A stretch of DNA of 64,000 bases from Sphingomonas sp. GC_Shp_5 (GCF_026540855.1 NZ_JALNUP010000001.1:62001-126000); one strand, 5' to 3'. Shown: positions 49,661 through 58,989, numbered from the stretch's first letter. The notes: generated from the sequence alone by a model not told the origin. Made by a program: numbers and translations.

Positions 49661-50962
49661 TCAGAAGCGCATGTGCGCGCCGGCCGAGAAGACGAACGCA
49701 TGCGCGTCCTCGAGCGTGCCGTTGGTGCGCACCACCGTCTGCGCCGCGGTGCCGACATAAGCGGCGCTCAGGCGATCGATCGAGGCATTGTCGAAGTCGA
49801 TGTAATTGGCGGCAAGATCGATGCCGATGTGGCTGGTGATGTCGAAGGTGCCGCCGACCGCGTAGTTCCAGCGATTGGCATCCGGCACGCGCGCATCGCG
49901 CAGGCCATTCTGCGTCGGGGTGGTGGCATGCTGCACGCCGGTGCGCAGCGTCACCCGCGGCGTCACGGCATAGTCGAGACCACCGGCGAGGCTCCAGCTG
50001 TCGCGGTAATTCTCGGGCAGCGCGGTGTTGAGCGGCGCGCCGAGCTGGATCGCGTCGAACTTGCTCCAATTGTAGCGCACCGCCTGGGCGTTGAGCGTCA
50101 GCGCGTCGGTCGCCTTGATGCGGCCGGCGACGATGGTCTGCGCGGGCGTGTAGAAGCTTGCCTCGATGTCGGACAGGGTGGCGTTCTGCCCCGCCAGCGG
50201 GCCGACCAGCCCGGCAATGGTGAGATCGCCCTTCAGCGTGTGCTCGATGCGCGACTTGTAGCTGACGCCGACCGTCGCCCAGCTGTTGTGCATCTGCATG
50301 CCCGCGGTCCAGCCGAGATCCCAGCCGTCGCCTTCCAGCTTCTGGCTGCCGTCGGGCAGCAGCGGGCTGAGGTTGGGCAGGGCGTTGCCGAGGCTGGCAT
50401 AGACATGCTCGACATTGGCGCCGCCGCCGACGCGCAGCCAGTCGGTCACCGCAACGGCGATCGAGGGCTGGATGTCGATGGTCTGCAGCTTGGTGCGATC
50501 GGCGCTGTAGCGCGCCCAGCTGTTCGCCTCGTAATCGGTGGTGAAGCTGTATGGCGAGGTCACCGCCAGGCCAACCGCGATGCGGTCGCCGAACGGCACT
50601 GCGATCGCCCCCGAGGGCAGCACGCCGTTGTTGATCGGGTTCTTCGACACGGCGTTGCCGCCGACCGCGCCTGCGGCCTGACCCGGACGCGCGATTACCG
50701 TGCCATTGTCCACCACCTTGCCGCGCGGCAGGATCGCCGATGCGTTGATCGCCGCCTCGGCGTGATCCATGCCGGCGATCGCGGCGGGGTTCCACCACAG
50801 CGACTGCGGGCCAGTATCGGCCCCTTCACCCGAGAAGGCCCGGCCGGCGCCGCGCGCCGACTGCTCCTGGAGGTAGAACGCCTGGGCATGAGCGACGCCG
50901 GCAAAGGCGAACGAGCCGATGAGGGCGGAAGCGAGCAGCGGGGCCTTGGTGCGGAAAGACAT
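49661..50962 (-). CDS. FadL/OmpP1/TodX-family outer membrane transporter
   Basis: The 433-residue protein has a signal peptide ending ...AGVAHAQA. The mature N-terminus FYLQEQSARGAGRAFSGEGAD and SLWWNPAAIAGM are typical of FadL, whose N-terminal hatch and 14-stranded barrel take up long-chain fatty acids or hydrophobic compounds. The C-terminus ends in a short aromatic AHMRF, the usual BAM signal. It lies next to beta-oxidation genes on the same strand, which supports fatty-acid uptake as the role. Confidence 0.93.
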   Translation of the reverse strand: MSFRTKAPLLASALIGSFAFAGVAHAQAFYLQEQSARGAGRAFSGEGADTGPQSLWWNPAAIAGMDHAEAAINASAILPRGKVVDNGTVIARPGQAAGAVGGNAVSKNPINNGVLPSGAIAVPFGDRIAVGLAVTSPYSFTTDYEANSWARYSADRTKLQTIDIQPSIAVAVTDWLRVGGGANVEHVYASLGNALPNLSPLLPDGSQKLEGDGWDLGWTAGMQMHNSWATVGVSYKSRIEHTLKGDLTIAGLVGPLAGQNATLSDIEASFYTPAQTIVAGRIKATDALTLNAQAVRYNWSKFDAIQLGAPLNTALPENYRDSWSLAGGLDYAVTPRVTLRTGVQHATTPTQNGLRDARVPDANRWNYAVGGTFDITSHIGIDLAANYIDFDNASIDRLSAAYVGTAAQTVVRTNGTLEDAHAFVFSAGAHMRF

Positions 50963-51009
50963 GAAGGATCGTCCTGACGATTGAAGGAATGGAAAAGGGC
51001 GCGCGCGTC

Positions 51010-51429
51010 TCAGCGCACGCGGGTCCAGGTCTGGGTCTTGCAGAGCGGGAAGAACACGCAGCCGCGGATCTTGAGATGATCGCTGTCGATCGGCGTCACC
51101 TTGGCGGTGTAGGTCTTGCCGTCATCGGCATTGTAGATCTTGCCGCCGGTCCACTCGCCGTCGCCCGCGGAGAAGCCGCTGATGATCATCAATCCCTTGA
51201 GCGGCCGGTTGCGCAGGCTGGGCTCGGCGTTCTTGACGTCCTTGAGCCCCGGATTGGTGCGCAGCAGCTCGGAGGTGACGAGGCGGCCGCAGATCGAGGG
51301 GCCGCAGCGCTGGATCTCGACCACGCCGTTGCGGGTCTCGGTCTTCCAGGTGCCGATCGCGGTGTCGTTCGACAGGGCCGGGGCGGGGGCAAGGCCCGCC
51401 AGCAGGGCGCCCAGCAGCAACAGGGACAT
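51010..51429 (-). CDS. DUF2147 family exported protein
   Basis: The start at 51429 is favoured by AGGAG 5 nt upstream and gives a signal peptide, MSLLLLGALLAGLAPAPALS, with 139 residues in total. The mature domain shows GTWKTETRNGVVEIQRCGPSICGRLV, IISGFSAGDGEWTGGKIYNADDGKTY and CVFFPLCKTQTWTRV, the DUF2147 pattern. Four Cys residues suggest two disulfides. The family's fold is lipocalin-like; function unknown. It is 47 bp upstream of the FadL-type gene on the same strand, so the two are probably one transcript. Confidence 0.88.
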   Translation of the reverse strand: MSLLLLGALLAGLAPAPALSNDTAIGTWKTETRNGVVEIQRCGPSICGRLVTSELLRTNPGLKDVKNAEPSLRNRPLKGLMIISGFSAGDGEWTGGKIYNADDGKTYTAKVTPIDSDHLKIRGCVFFPLCKTQTWTRVR

Positions 51430-51537
51430 ATACGCTCCTCTCCACAAGGCCCGCCGTCAATGACGGGCGAGTTGGTTATCGTGGCGCCGCATTCGTGCGG
51501 TCACCGTTATCGTTGTTACGTCAGCCTGGCGCCGTAA

Positions 51538-51574
51538 GGGCGAACCACTTGCCGTATACGTAAGTAGTTCGCCC
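51538..51574. promoter_or_regulatory. 37-bp interrupted palindrome upstream of the DUF2147/FadL unit
   Basis: Perfect 8-bp arms GGGCGAAC and GTTCGCCC flank a further partial dyad ACTT...AAGT around CGTATACG. A TTGACA hexamer on the minus strand (51594-51599) lies just upstream of it, though no clear -10 follows. It lies 109 bp before the DUF2147 start. Confidence 0.45.
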
Positions 51575-51634
51575 CTACTTGGCCGGGCGGCAGTGTCAAC
51601 CCCTTCGTCATCCCGGGGTCAGGCTGGTCGACGA

Positions 51635-53443
51635 TCAGAACGCCTCGATCGGCAGCGCCATGGTGGAGCGCTTGCCGGCCTTGATCGCGAGGAACGCCGC
51701 CGTCGCCTGCGGCAATACTCGATCGAAGAAGAAGCCCGCGGTAGCGAGCTTGGCCCGGTAGAAATCCGCTTCGGCGTCGCCCCCGGCGAGCTTCGTCGTC
51801 GCGATCCGCGCCGCCTTGAGGAAGCAATAGCCCATCCCGACCAGCCCCATCAGGCGCAGATAGTCGGTCGCCGCGGCACCGGCCTCCTCGGGATCCTTCA
51901 TGCCCTTCTGCGCGATCATGCCGGTGGACAGCTGCAGCGCGCCGAACGCCTGCTGCAGCCCGCCCGTGAAGGCGCCGAGCGCCTTGTCCTGCATCACATG
52001 CGGATCGCCGGTCATCTCCTCGATCAGGTTGGACACCGCATGGAAGAACGGCCGCAGCTGCCGGCCCATGTGCGCGGGCATCTTGCGGCCGACCAGGTCG
52101 AGCGCCTGGATGCCATTGGTGCCCTCGTAGATCTGGGTGATGCGTGCATCGCGCACGAACTGCTCCACCCCGGACTCGCGGATATAGCCGTGGCCGCCGT
52201 GAATCTGGACGCCGTGGTTCGCTGCCTCGAAGGCAAGGTCGGTGAACAGCGCCTTCACCACCGGCGTGATCAGCGCCACGAAGTCGGTGGCGCGCGCCTT
52301 GATCTCGGGGTCGTCGGCATGCTTCTCGGCATCGAGCGCCAGCGCCGCCCATTGGCCGAGCGCGCGGCAGCCTTCGGCATAGACGCGCATCGTCATCAGG
52401 CTGCGCCGCACGTCGGGATGGACGATGATCGGGTCGGCGGCGAGCTCGGGCCGAGCGGCCCCGCCGAGCGCACGGCCCTGGAGTCGGTCCTTGGCGTAGG
52501 CGACCGCCGATTGATAGGCGATCTCGTTGATGCCGAGGCCCTGGATGCCCACCGACACCCGCTCGGTATTCATCATCGTGAACATCGCGGCGAGGCCCTT
52601 GCCGGCCTCGCCGACCAGCCAGCCGCGCGAGCCCTCGAACACCATCTGGCAGGTCGCCGAGCCCTTCAGCCCCATCTTGTGCTCGAGCCCGGCGACCGAG
52701 ACGCCGTTCGACGCGCCGACCGAGCCATCGTCGTTGGGCAAATATTTCGGCACCACGAACAGGCTGATCCCGCGCACGCCCTTGGCCGCGTCGGGCAGCC
52801 GCGCGAGCACCAAGTGGATGACATTGTCGGTGAGATCATGATCACCCGACGAGATGAAGATCTTGGCGCCGTCGACCAGATAGCTGCCGTCGTCCTGCGG
52901 CACCGCCTTGGTGCGCAGCAGGCCGAGATCGGTGCCGCAATGCGATTCGGTGAGGCACATCGTCCCCGCCCATTCGCCGCTGACCATCTTGGGCAGATAG
53001 GCCTGCTTGATGTCCTCGCTGGCATGGCCCTCGATCGCGGTGGTCGCGCCATGGGTAAGGCCGGGATAGAGGCTGAACGACAGATTGGTCGCGCAGATCA
53101 TCTCCTCGACCAGCTTGTTGATAGTCTCGGGCAACCCTTGCCCGCCCCATTCCGGTGGCGAGGCGAGCGCCGCCCAGCCGCCTTCGCGGAACTGGTCATA
53201 GGCGGCCTTGAAGCCGGTCGGCGTGCGCACCACGCCATTTTCGAGGGTGCAGCCCTCGAGATCGCCGCTGGCGTTGAGCGGTAGCAGGATGTCCTGCGCC
53301 ATCCGCCCGGCTTCCTCGAGCACCGCGTCGAGCAGGTCGGGGGTGAACTCGGCATGCGCGGGCAGGCCGGCGAACTGATCGTCCGCGAACAGCTCGTGGA
53401 GCACGAAGCGCATGTCGCGCAGGGGAGCGGTATAGACTTGCAT
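51635..53443 (-). CDS. Acyl-CoA dehydrogenase (C-terminal-extended, DmdC-like)
   Basis: The 602-residue protein starts MQVYTAPLRDMRFVLHELF, the usual opening of the long acyl-CoA dehydrogenases. It has MCLTESHCGTDLGLLRTKA in the FAD/substrate region, FISSGDHDLTDNV, ERVSVGIQGLGI and the late GGHGYIRESGVEQFVRDARITQIYEGTNGIQALDLVGRK, where the catalytic Glu is the E of IYEGTNG. It oxidises acyl-CoA to the trans-2-enoyl-CoA with electron transfer flavoprotein as acceptor. It is downstream of the FadN-type gene, 118 bp away across a palindrome. Confidence 0.93.
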   Translation of the reverse strand: MQVYTAPLRDMRFVLHELFADDQFAGLPAHAEFTPDLLDAVLEEAGRMAQDILLPLNASGDLEGCTLENGVVRTPTGFKAAYDQFREGGWAALASPPEWGGQGLPETINKLVEEMICATNLSFSLYPGLTHGATTAIEGHASEDIKQAYLPKMVSGEWAGTMCLTESHCGTDLGLLRTKAVPQDDGSYLVDGAKIFISSGDHDLTDNVIHLVLARLPDAAKGVRGISLFVVPKYLPNDDGSVGASNGVSVAGLEHKMGLKGSATCQMVFEGSRGWLVGEAGKGLAAMFTMMNTERVSVGIQGLGINEIAYQSAVAYAKDRLQGRALGGAARPELAADPIIVHPDVRRSLMTMRVYAEGCRALGQWAALALDAEKHADDPEIKARATDFVALITPVVKALFTDLAFEAANHGVQIHGGHGYIRESGVEQFVRDARITQIYEGTNGIQALDLVGRKMPAHMGRQLRPFFHAVSNLIEEMTGDPHVMQDKALGAFTGGLQQAFGALQLSTGMIAQKGMKDPEEAGAAATDYLRLMGLVGMGYCFLKAARIATTKLAGGDAEADFYRAKLATAGFFFDRVLPQATAAFLAIKAGKRSTMALPIEAF

Positions 53444-53474
53444 CTCAGTCAGTCCTTGTTCGATCCGACACCAA

Positions 53475-53544
53475 CCCCGTTCGTGCTGAGCCTGTCGAAG
53501 CACATGAAACTCACGCCCTTCGACAGGCTCAGGGCGAACGGGGG
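53475..53544. repeat. REP-like palindrome, family B
   Basis: Arms CGTTCGTGCTGAGCCTGTCG and CGACAGGCTCAGGGCGAACG (one base differing in the middle) flank a short centre. Its arm sequence is unrelated to family A. It lies between the FadN-type gene and the acyl-CoA dehydrogenase. Confidence 0.85.
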
Positions 53545-53561
53545 AGGGGTGGATCGGGTCA

Positions 53562-55919
53562 TCAGTTCCGAAGCGGCTTGCCGGTCTCGAGCATGTGCTC
53601 GACCCGCGCCTGGGTGCGGCTGTCCTTGACCGACGCCATAAACGCTTGCCGTTCGAGCTTGAGCAGCTGGTCCTCGGTGACGGTGTCGACCAGATCGGCC
53701 TCGCCCCCGGTCAGCACCTGTGCCAGCCGCTCGGCGACGACCTCGTCATAAGCGGTGGCGATGCCCTTCTTGCGGAAGTCGCGCACCACGCCGGCGATGC
53801 CGACGCGGCCGCTCTCGCCCGGCAGGCGGAAGGTCGGCTTTTCAGGTGCGGCATAGCCGTCGATCAGGCTGAGCGCCTTGGCCTTGGCGTCCGCCAGCAG
53901 CCGGTCGCGGTTCATGGTGATGCCGTCGGCGGGGCGCAGGAAGCCCATCTCCTTGGCCTCGGCGGCCGACTTGCTGACCTGCGCGGTCGAGATAAGCTCG
54001 AACGCCTTGGCCACCGCCGGCATCGGCCCCTTGGGCATCAGCGGCGATTTGACGAAGCGGTCGATCATCTCGCCGTGCCCGCCCCAGCCGGGCACCAGCC
54101 CGACGCCGGCCTCGACCAGCCCGATATAGCTTTCGGCATGCGCCTGGATCGCATCGGCATGCAGCAGGATCTCGCAGCCGCCGCCAAGCGCCATCCCGGC
54201 CGGCGCCGCGACGACCGGGAAGGGCGCATATTTCAGCGCCTTATAGGCCGCCTGACCGCCGGCGATGAGCTTGTCGACCTCGCCCCAGGCGGCGATGTTG
54301 ACCGCGAACATGGCGAGGCCGAGATTGGCGCCCGCCGAAAAGTTCGATCCCTCGTTATAGACCACCAGCGCCTTATATTGCGCCTTCACCAAAGGAATGG
54401 CCTTCTGGATCAGCTGGATGACCTGCTCGTCGAGCGCGTTCATCTTGGCGGTGAACTCGAGCGCGACGACGCCATCGCCGACATCCCACAGTGCCGCCGA
54501 GCCGTTCCTGATCAGCGGCTCCGCACCGCGCTTGATGTCCTCGAGCAGCACGACCCCGGCGCTGCGCACCACGTCGCGATAGCTGCCGTCGAGCCCGAGG
54601 AACTGGCGCTTGCCGCTCTCGATCCGGTAGAACGGCCGCTCGCCGGCGGTCGCGAGGATCGCCGGCACCTCGCGCCCCTCGGCCGCCAGCCGCGCGGCCA
54701 GCGTGCCCGGCCCCAGCTGGTCGATCAGCTCGAACGGCCCGAACTTCCAGTTATAGCCGAGCTTCATCGCGTCATCGATCGCGACAACGTCGTCCGCCGC
54801 CTCGCCGACCAGCATCGCCGCATAGCTGAGCACCTTGCCGAGGATCTCCCAGGCATAGGCGCCGGTCTTGCCCGGCGCGGCGACCAGCGCGGCGAGGTTC
54901 TTCTCGGCGGCCGACGCCAGCCGCTCGGGCTTCGTCTCGGGGCGATACTCGCCGGTGGCGAGGTCGAGCGACAGCTTGGTCTTGCTGCCATCGGCGCCGC
55001 GGTCGAGCCGGTAGAAGCCGCCCTTGCCCTTGCGGCCGGTGAAGCCCTCGGCGATCATCTTGTCGACCAGCGGCAGCGGCCGCACCGTCTCGAAATAGGG
55101 ATCGCCCTCAGGCAGGGTGGAGGACAGGCTCTTGGCGAGCAGCGGCATCAGGTCGACGCCGACCAGGTCGATCAGCCCGAAGATCCCGGTCTTGGGCACG
55201 CCCATCGGCCGGCCGCCGATCTGGTCGGCCTCCTCGATCGTCAGCCCCTGGTCGATCGCCGCGTTGATCGCGACCGCCAGCCAATAGGTGCCGATCCGGT
55301 TGGCGATGAACCCCGGCGTGTCCTTGGCACGCACGATGCGCTTGCCCATGAACCGGTCGACGAAATCCTCGACGCGCTCGGCCACCGCGGCATCGGTGTG
55401 CGCGCCACGGACGATCTCGATCAGCCGCATATACCGCGGCGGATTGAAGAAATGGGTGATCAGGAAATCGGCCTTGAACTGGTCCGAGCGGCCCTCGACC
55501 AGATGCCCCAAGGGGATCGTCGACGTGTTCGACGACACCGCGGTGCCCGGCCGCTTGAGCGCCTCGAGCTTGGCGTAGAGCGACTGCTTGATATCGAGCC
55601 GCTCGACGATCGCCTCGACGATCCAGTCGCATTCGGCGACCCGCGCCAGATGGTCGTCGATATTGCCGGTCTCGACCAGTTTCGCCGCGCTCTTGGACAT
55701 GAACGGCGCCGGCTGGGTCTTGAGCATCTTCGCGACCGCACCCTTGGCCACCGCGTCGCGATCGTCACCGTCCCTGGCAACGATGTCGAGCAGCAGCACC
55801 GGGATGCCGGCATTGGCGACCTGTGCGGCGATGCCGGCGCCCATCACGCCGGCCCCGATCACGCACACTTTCTTGATGGACTCGGGCTTGGCGCCCGCCG
55901 GCTTGATGGAATCGCTCAT
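53562..55919 (-). CDS. 3-hydroxyacyl-CoA dehydrogenase/enoyl-CoA hydratase fusion (FadN-type)
   Basis: This 785-residue fusion has the NAD-binding dehydrogenase first (VCVIGAGVMGAGIAAQVANAG at about 17-37, then the C-terminal 3HCDH domains). A crotonase-like hydratase follows at about residue 470 onward, with FSAGANLGL and MALGGGCEILLHAD, and the Glu residues of YIGLVEAGVGLVPGWGG. That order is the reverse of E. coli FadB and matches Bacillus FadN. It carries out the second and third steps of beta-oxidation. The ATG is 1 bp from the thiolase stop. Confidence 0.93.
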   Translation of the reverse strand: MSDSIKPAGAKPESIKKVCVIGAGVMGAGIAAQVANAGIPVLLLDIVARDGDDRDAVAKGAVAKMLKTQPAPFMSKSAAKLVETGNIDDHLARVAECDWIVEAIVERLDIKQSLYAKLEALKRPGTAVSSNTSTIPLGHLVEGRSDQFKADFLITHFFNPPRYMRLIEIVRGAHTDAAVAERVEDFVDRFMGKRIVRAKDTPGFIANRIGTYWLAVAINAAIDQGLTIEEADQIGGRPMGVPKTGIFGLIDLVGVDLMPLLAKSLSSTLPEGDPYFETVRPLPLVDKMIAEGFTGRKGKGGFYRLDRGADGSKTKLSLDLATGEYRPETKPERLASAAEKNLAALVAAPGKTGAYAWEILGKVLSYAAMLVGEAADDVVAIDDAMKLGYNWKFGPFELIDQLGPGTLAARLAAEGREVPAILATAGERPFYRIESGKRQFLGLDGSYRDVVRSAGVVLLEDIKRGAEPLIRNGSAALWDVGDGVVALEFTAKMNALDEQVIQLIQKAIPLVKAQYKALVVYNEGSNFSAGANLGLAMFAVNIAAWGEVDKLIAGGQAAYKALKYAPFPVVAAPAGMALGGGCEILLHADAIQAHAESYIGLVEAGVGLVPGWGGHGEMIDRFVKSPLMPKGPMPAVAKAFELISTAQVSKSAAEAKEMGFLRPADGITMNRDRLLADAKAKALSLIDGYAAPEKPTFRLPGESGRVGIAGVVRDFRKKGIATAYDEVVAERLAQVLTGGEADLVDTVTEDQLLKLERQAFMASVKDSRTQARVEHMLETGKPLRN

Positions 55920-55920
55920 G

Positions 55921-57057
55921 TTATGCGCGCTCCAGCACCGTGGCGATGCCCTGGCCGCCACCGATGCACTGGGTGGCGAGCGCATAACGGCCGCCCTCGC
56001 GCTCGAGCAGCGCCGCCGCCTTGCCGACGATCCGCGCGCCGGTGGCGCCGAGCGGGTGGCCGATCGCGATCGCGCCGCCGTCGATGTTGATCGTCTCGTC
56101 CTTGAGGCCGAGGTCGCGGATGCAGGCGATCGCCTGGCTCGCGAACGCCTCGTTGATCTCGACCACGTCGAGATCGGCCACCGTCAACCCGGCGCGCTCG
56201 AGCGCCTTCTTCGACGCGCTGATCGGGCCGAGGCCCATCGTCTCGGGCTCGATCCCCGAAATGCCGATCGACTTGATCCGGGCAAGGATGGTGAGGCCAT
56301 GCTTCACCGCGAACTCCTCGGAGGTCACCAGCACCGCCGACGCACCGTCGGTGAGCGGCGACGAAGTGCCCGCGGTCACCGATCCGTCGAGGCTGAACGC
56401 CGGCTTCAACGCGCCGAGCGCTTCGACATTGGTGTCGGGGCGGATCGTGCCATCCTGGCTGACCGTCCCGGTCTTGGTGGTGATCGGCACGATCTCGTCG
56501 GTCAGCCGGCCCGACTCGCGCGCGGCGGCGGCCTTCTGCTGGCTCTTCACCGCAAACGCATCCTGTTCGCCGCGGGTGATCTGATATTTGGTCGCGACAT
56601 TCTCGGCGGTGTCGCCCATGCCCATGTATGCCCCGGCGTTCTTCTTCGCGAGCACCGGGCTGGGCAGGGGATTATAGCCGCCCATCGGCACCCGGCTCAT
56701 CGATTCGAGGCCGGCGCAGATGAACGCCTCGCCGGCGCCGAGCTGGATCTGGCCCATCGCGATGTGGATCGCGCTCATCGACGAGCCGCAGAAGCGGTTC
56801 ACCGTCATGCCGCCCACCGACAGCGGCAGGTCGGCGAGCAGGCCGATCATCCGCGCGACGTTGAGGCCCTGTTCGCCCTCAGGGAAGGCGCAGCCGAGGA
56901 TGATGTCCTCGATCGCCGCCGGATCCACCTTGGTCTTGTCGAGCAGGCCGCGAATCACCTGCGCGGCGAGATCGTCGGGGCGGACCCGGGCGAGTTCGCC
57001 CTTGCCGGCAAGATGGAAGGGCGAGCGGGCATAGCCGGCGATGACGACGTTGGTCAT
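55921..57057 (-). CDS. Thiolase (acetyl-CoA C-acyltransferase, FadA-type)
   Basis: The 378-residue enzyme starts at the ATG 57057 after AGGA. Catalytic residues are the Cys of VNRFCGSSMSAIHIA, the His of GGAIAIGHPLGATGARI and the Cys of ALATQCIGGGQG, all intact. It thiolyses 3-ketoacyl-CoA to acetyl-CoA and a shortened acyl-CoA. It is the first gene of the minus-strand string (thiolase, FadN-type, dehydrogenase) and diverges from the acyl-CoA synthetase over a 145-bp promoter region. Confidence 0.94.
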   Translation of the reverse strand: MTNVVIAGYARSPFHLAGKGELARVRPDDLAAQVIRGLLDKTKVDPAAIEDIILGCAFPEGEQGLNVARMIGLLADLPLSVGGMTVNRFCGSSMSAIHIAMGQIQLGAGEAFICAGLESMSRVPMGGYNPLPSPVLAKKNAGAYMGMGDTAENVATKYQITRGEQDAFAVKSQQKAAAARESGRLTDEIVPITTKTGTVSQDGTIRPDTNVEALGALKPAFSLDGSVTAGTSSPLTDGASAVLVTSEEFAVKHGLTILARIKSIGISGIEPETMGLGPISASKKALERAGLTVADLDVVEINEAFASQAIACIRDLGLKDETINIDGGAIAIGHPLGATGARIVGKAAALLEREGGRYALATQCIGGGQGIATVLERA

Positions 57058-57096
57058 GAAATCCTCTCTCAACTGACCGCCCGTGACCACTAGGCC

Positions 57097-57139
57097 TTGC
57101 GGGCTACCGTATAGGTGCGATAGTTTCCCAATACGTCAA
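57097..57139. promoter_or_regulatory. Overlapping divergent promoters for thiolase and acyl-CoA synthetase
   Basis: On the minus strand TTGACG (57134-57139) and TATACG (57108-57113) are 20 bp apart (19 if the -10 is read as CTATAC). This is longer than normal and typical of MerR-regulated promoters. On the plus strand TTGCGG (57097-57102) and GATAGT (57119-57124) are 16 bp apart. The MerR gene lies downstream of the synthetase. Confidence 0.5.
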
Positions 57140-57202
57140 GGCCGGGCCGCCGACAATATGCCCGGTGATAATGGAGAGGATCGAGCATGATCGGCAACCG
57201 TC

Positions 57203-58966
57203 ATGGGTGACCAGCGTCCGGCAATGGATGACGCCGCACCGGCCGGCACCAGCCCCACCTCCACGGGGGAAAACCTCACGAATCTCAGCGTCGAGCGCGC
57301 CGCGGACGCTACGGCACCGCTGGCGATCAAGGTCGGCGTGCCCTTGCCATCGCGGCCGCGGTTGCTCGGCGATCTGCTCGCCGACTCGGTGAGCAGGTTC
57401 GCCGATCGCCCCGCGATCGATTTCATGGGCAGCATCACCAGCTATGGCCAATTGGGCGAGGCGGTCCACCATGCCACCCGCGGGCTGCAGGATCTCGGGG
57501 TTAAGCCGGGCACCCGCGTCGCATTGTGCCTGCCCAACACGCCTTATTATCCGATCGCTTATTTCGCGACGCTCGCGGCGGGCGGCATCGTTGTCAACGT
57601 CAACCCGCTCTATGTCGAGCGCGAGCTCAACCATCTGCTCGCCGACTCGGGCGCCGAGATCATTCTCACCTGCGACATCGCCGAGATCCACGCCCGCGTG
57701 GTCAAGGCCGCGGCAGCCAACGGCCTGCGCCATGTCGTCACCTGCCCGATCGCCGATGTATTGCCGCCGCTCAAGCGCTTCGCCTATCGCATCGTCAAGC
57801 GGCGCGAGATCGCGCATCCGGTGCGCGACGCGGTGCATCTGCCTTTCACCGCCTTGCTCGCCAATGACGGCAAGCCCGCGCCGGTCACGGTCGCGCCCGA
57901 CGATGTCGCCGTGCTCCAATATACCGGCGGCACCACCGGGCTGCCCAAGGCGGCGATGCTCAGCCACGCCAATCTCGTCGCCAACACCGATGCGATGGTG
58001 ATCCACGTCGGCGGCGAGAGCGACGAGCAGGATCGCGTGCTCGGCGTGCTGCCGCTGTTCCACGTCTTCGCGCTCACCAACGTGCTCAACTTCGCGATGC
58101 GCACCGGCGCCGAGATGATCCTGCTGCCGCGCTTCGATCTCAAGCAGGTACTGGCGGCGCTGAAGCGCACCCGGCCGACCTATTTTCCTGCGGTGCCGAC
58201 CATCTACAATGCGCTGAACGGCGTCGCCGAGAAGCAGACGCTCGATCTCTCCTCGATCAAGGTCTGCATCTCGGGCGGCGCGCCGCTGCCGCAGGAGGTC
58301 CGCCAGGCGTTTGAGACCTTTACCGGCGCCAAGCTGGTCGAGGGCTATGGCCTGTCCGAGGCCTCGCCGATCATCACCTGCAACCCCTTTGAAGGTATCA
58401 ACAAGAAGGGCTCAGCCGGCCTGCCGTTCCCCGGCACCACCATCGAGATCCGCGACCGCGAGGATCCCACCCGGATCATGCCCGCGGGCGAAAAGGGCGA
58501 GATCTGCGCGCGCGGCCCCCAGGTGATGCAGGGCTATTGGCTGAAGCCCGACGAGACCGCCGACGTGTTCGTCGATGGCGCGCTGCGCACCGGCGACGTC
58601 GGCTATCTCGATGCCGACGGCTATCTGTTCCTGGTCGACCGGATCAAGGACATGATCCTGTGCGGCGGCTACAACGTCTATCCGCGGATCATCGAGGAAG
58701 CGCTGTACGAGCATCCCGCGGTGGTCGAGGTGGTGGTGATCGGCGTGCCCGACAAATATCGCGGGCAAAGCCCCAAGGCGTTCGTCACCCTCTCGTCGCC
58801 CGATGCGGCGACGCCCGAGAGCCTGCGCGACTTCCTCCGCGACAAGATCAGCAAGATCGAGCTGCCCCGCGAGATCGAGATCCGCGACAGCCTGCCCAAG
58901 ACGTTGATCGGCAAGCTGTCCAAGAAGGAACTGGTCGAGGAAGAACTCGCCAAGGCGGCGTCATAA
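57203..58966 (+). CDS. fadD: Long-chain fatty acid--CoA ligase
   Basis: The 587-residue adenylate-forming enzyme carries the AMP-binding motif YTGGTTGLPKAAMLSH. GYGLSEASPIITCNPFEG and DRIKDMILCGGYNVYPRIIEEAL are present, and the C-terminal Lys lies in SLPKTLIGKLSKKEL. It activates free fatty acid with ATP and CoA. The first 50 residues are poorly conserved and hydrophilic. A 7-codon ORF (57187-57210) with a better ribosome site overlaps the start and may couple or limit its translation. The next gene encodes a MerR regulator, 23 bp away. Confidence 0.94.
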   Translation: MGDQRPAMDDAAPAGTSPTSTGENLTNLSVERAADATAPLAIKVGVPLPSRPRLLGDLLADSVSRFADRPAIDFMGSITSYGQLGEAVHHATRGLQDLGVKPGTRVALCLPNTPYYPIAYFATLAAGGIVVNVNPLYVERELNHLLADSGAEIILTCDIAEIHARVVKAAAANGLRHVVTCPIADVLPPLKRFAYRIVKRREIAHPVRDAVHLPFTALLANDGKPAPVTVAPDDVAVLQYTGGTTGLPKAAMLSHANLVANTDAMVIHVGGESDEQDRVLGVLPLFHVFALTNVLNFAMRTGAEMILLPRFDLKQVLAALKRTRPTYFPAVPTIYNALNGVAEKQTLDLSSIKVCISGGAPLPQEVRQAFETFTGAKLVEGYGLSEASPIITCNPFEGINKKGSAGLPFPGTTIEIRDREDPTRIMPAGEKGEICARGPQVMQGYWLKPDETADVFVDGALRTGDVGYLDADGYLFLVDRIKDMILCGGYNVYPRIIEEALYEHPAVVEVVVIGVPDKYRGQSPKAFVTLSSPDAATPESLRDFLRDKISKIELPREIEIRDSLPKTLIGKLSKKELVEEELAKAAS

Positions 58967-58989
58967 GCGGCGTGGCAGAGGGGCAGGGC

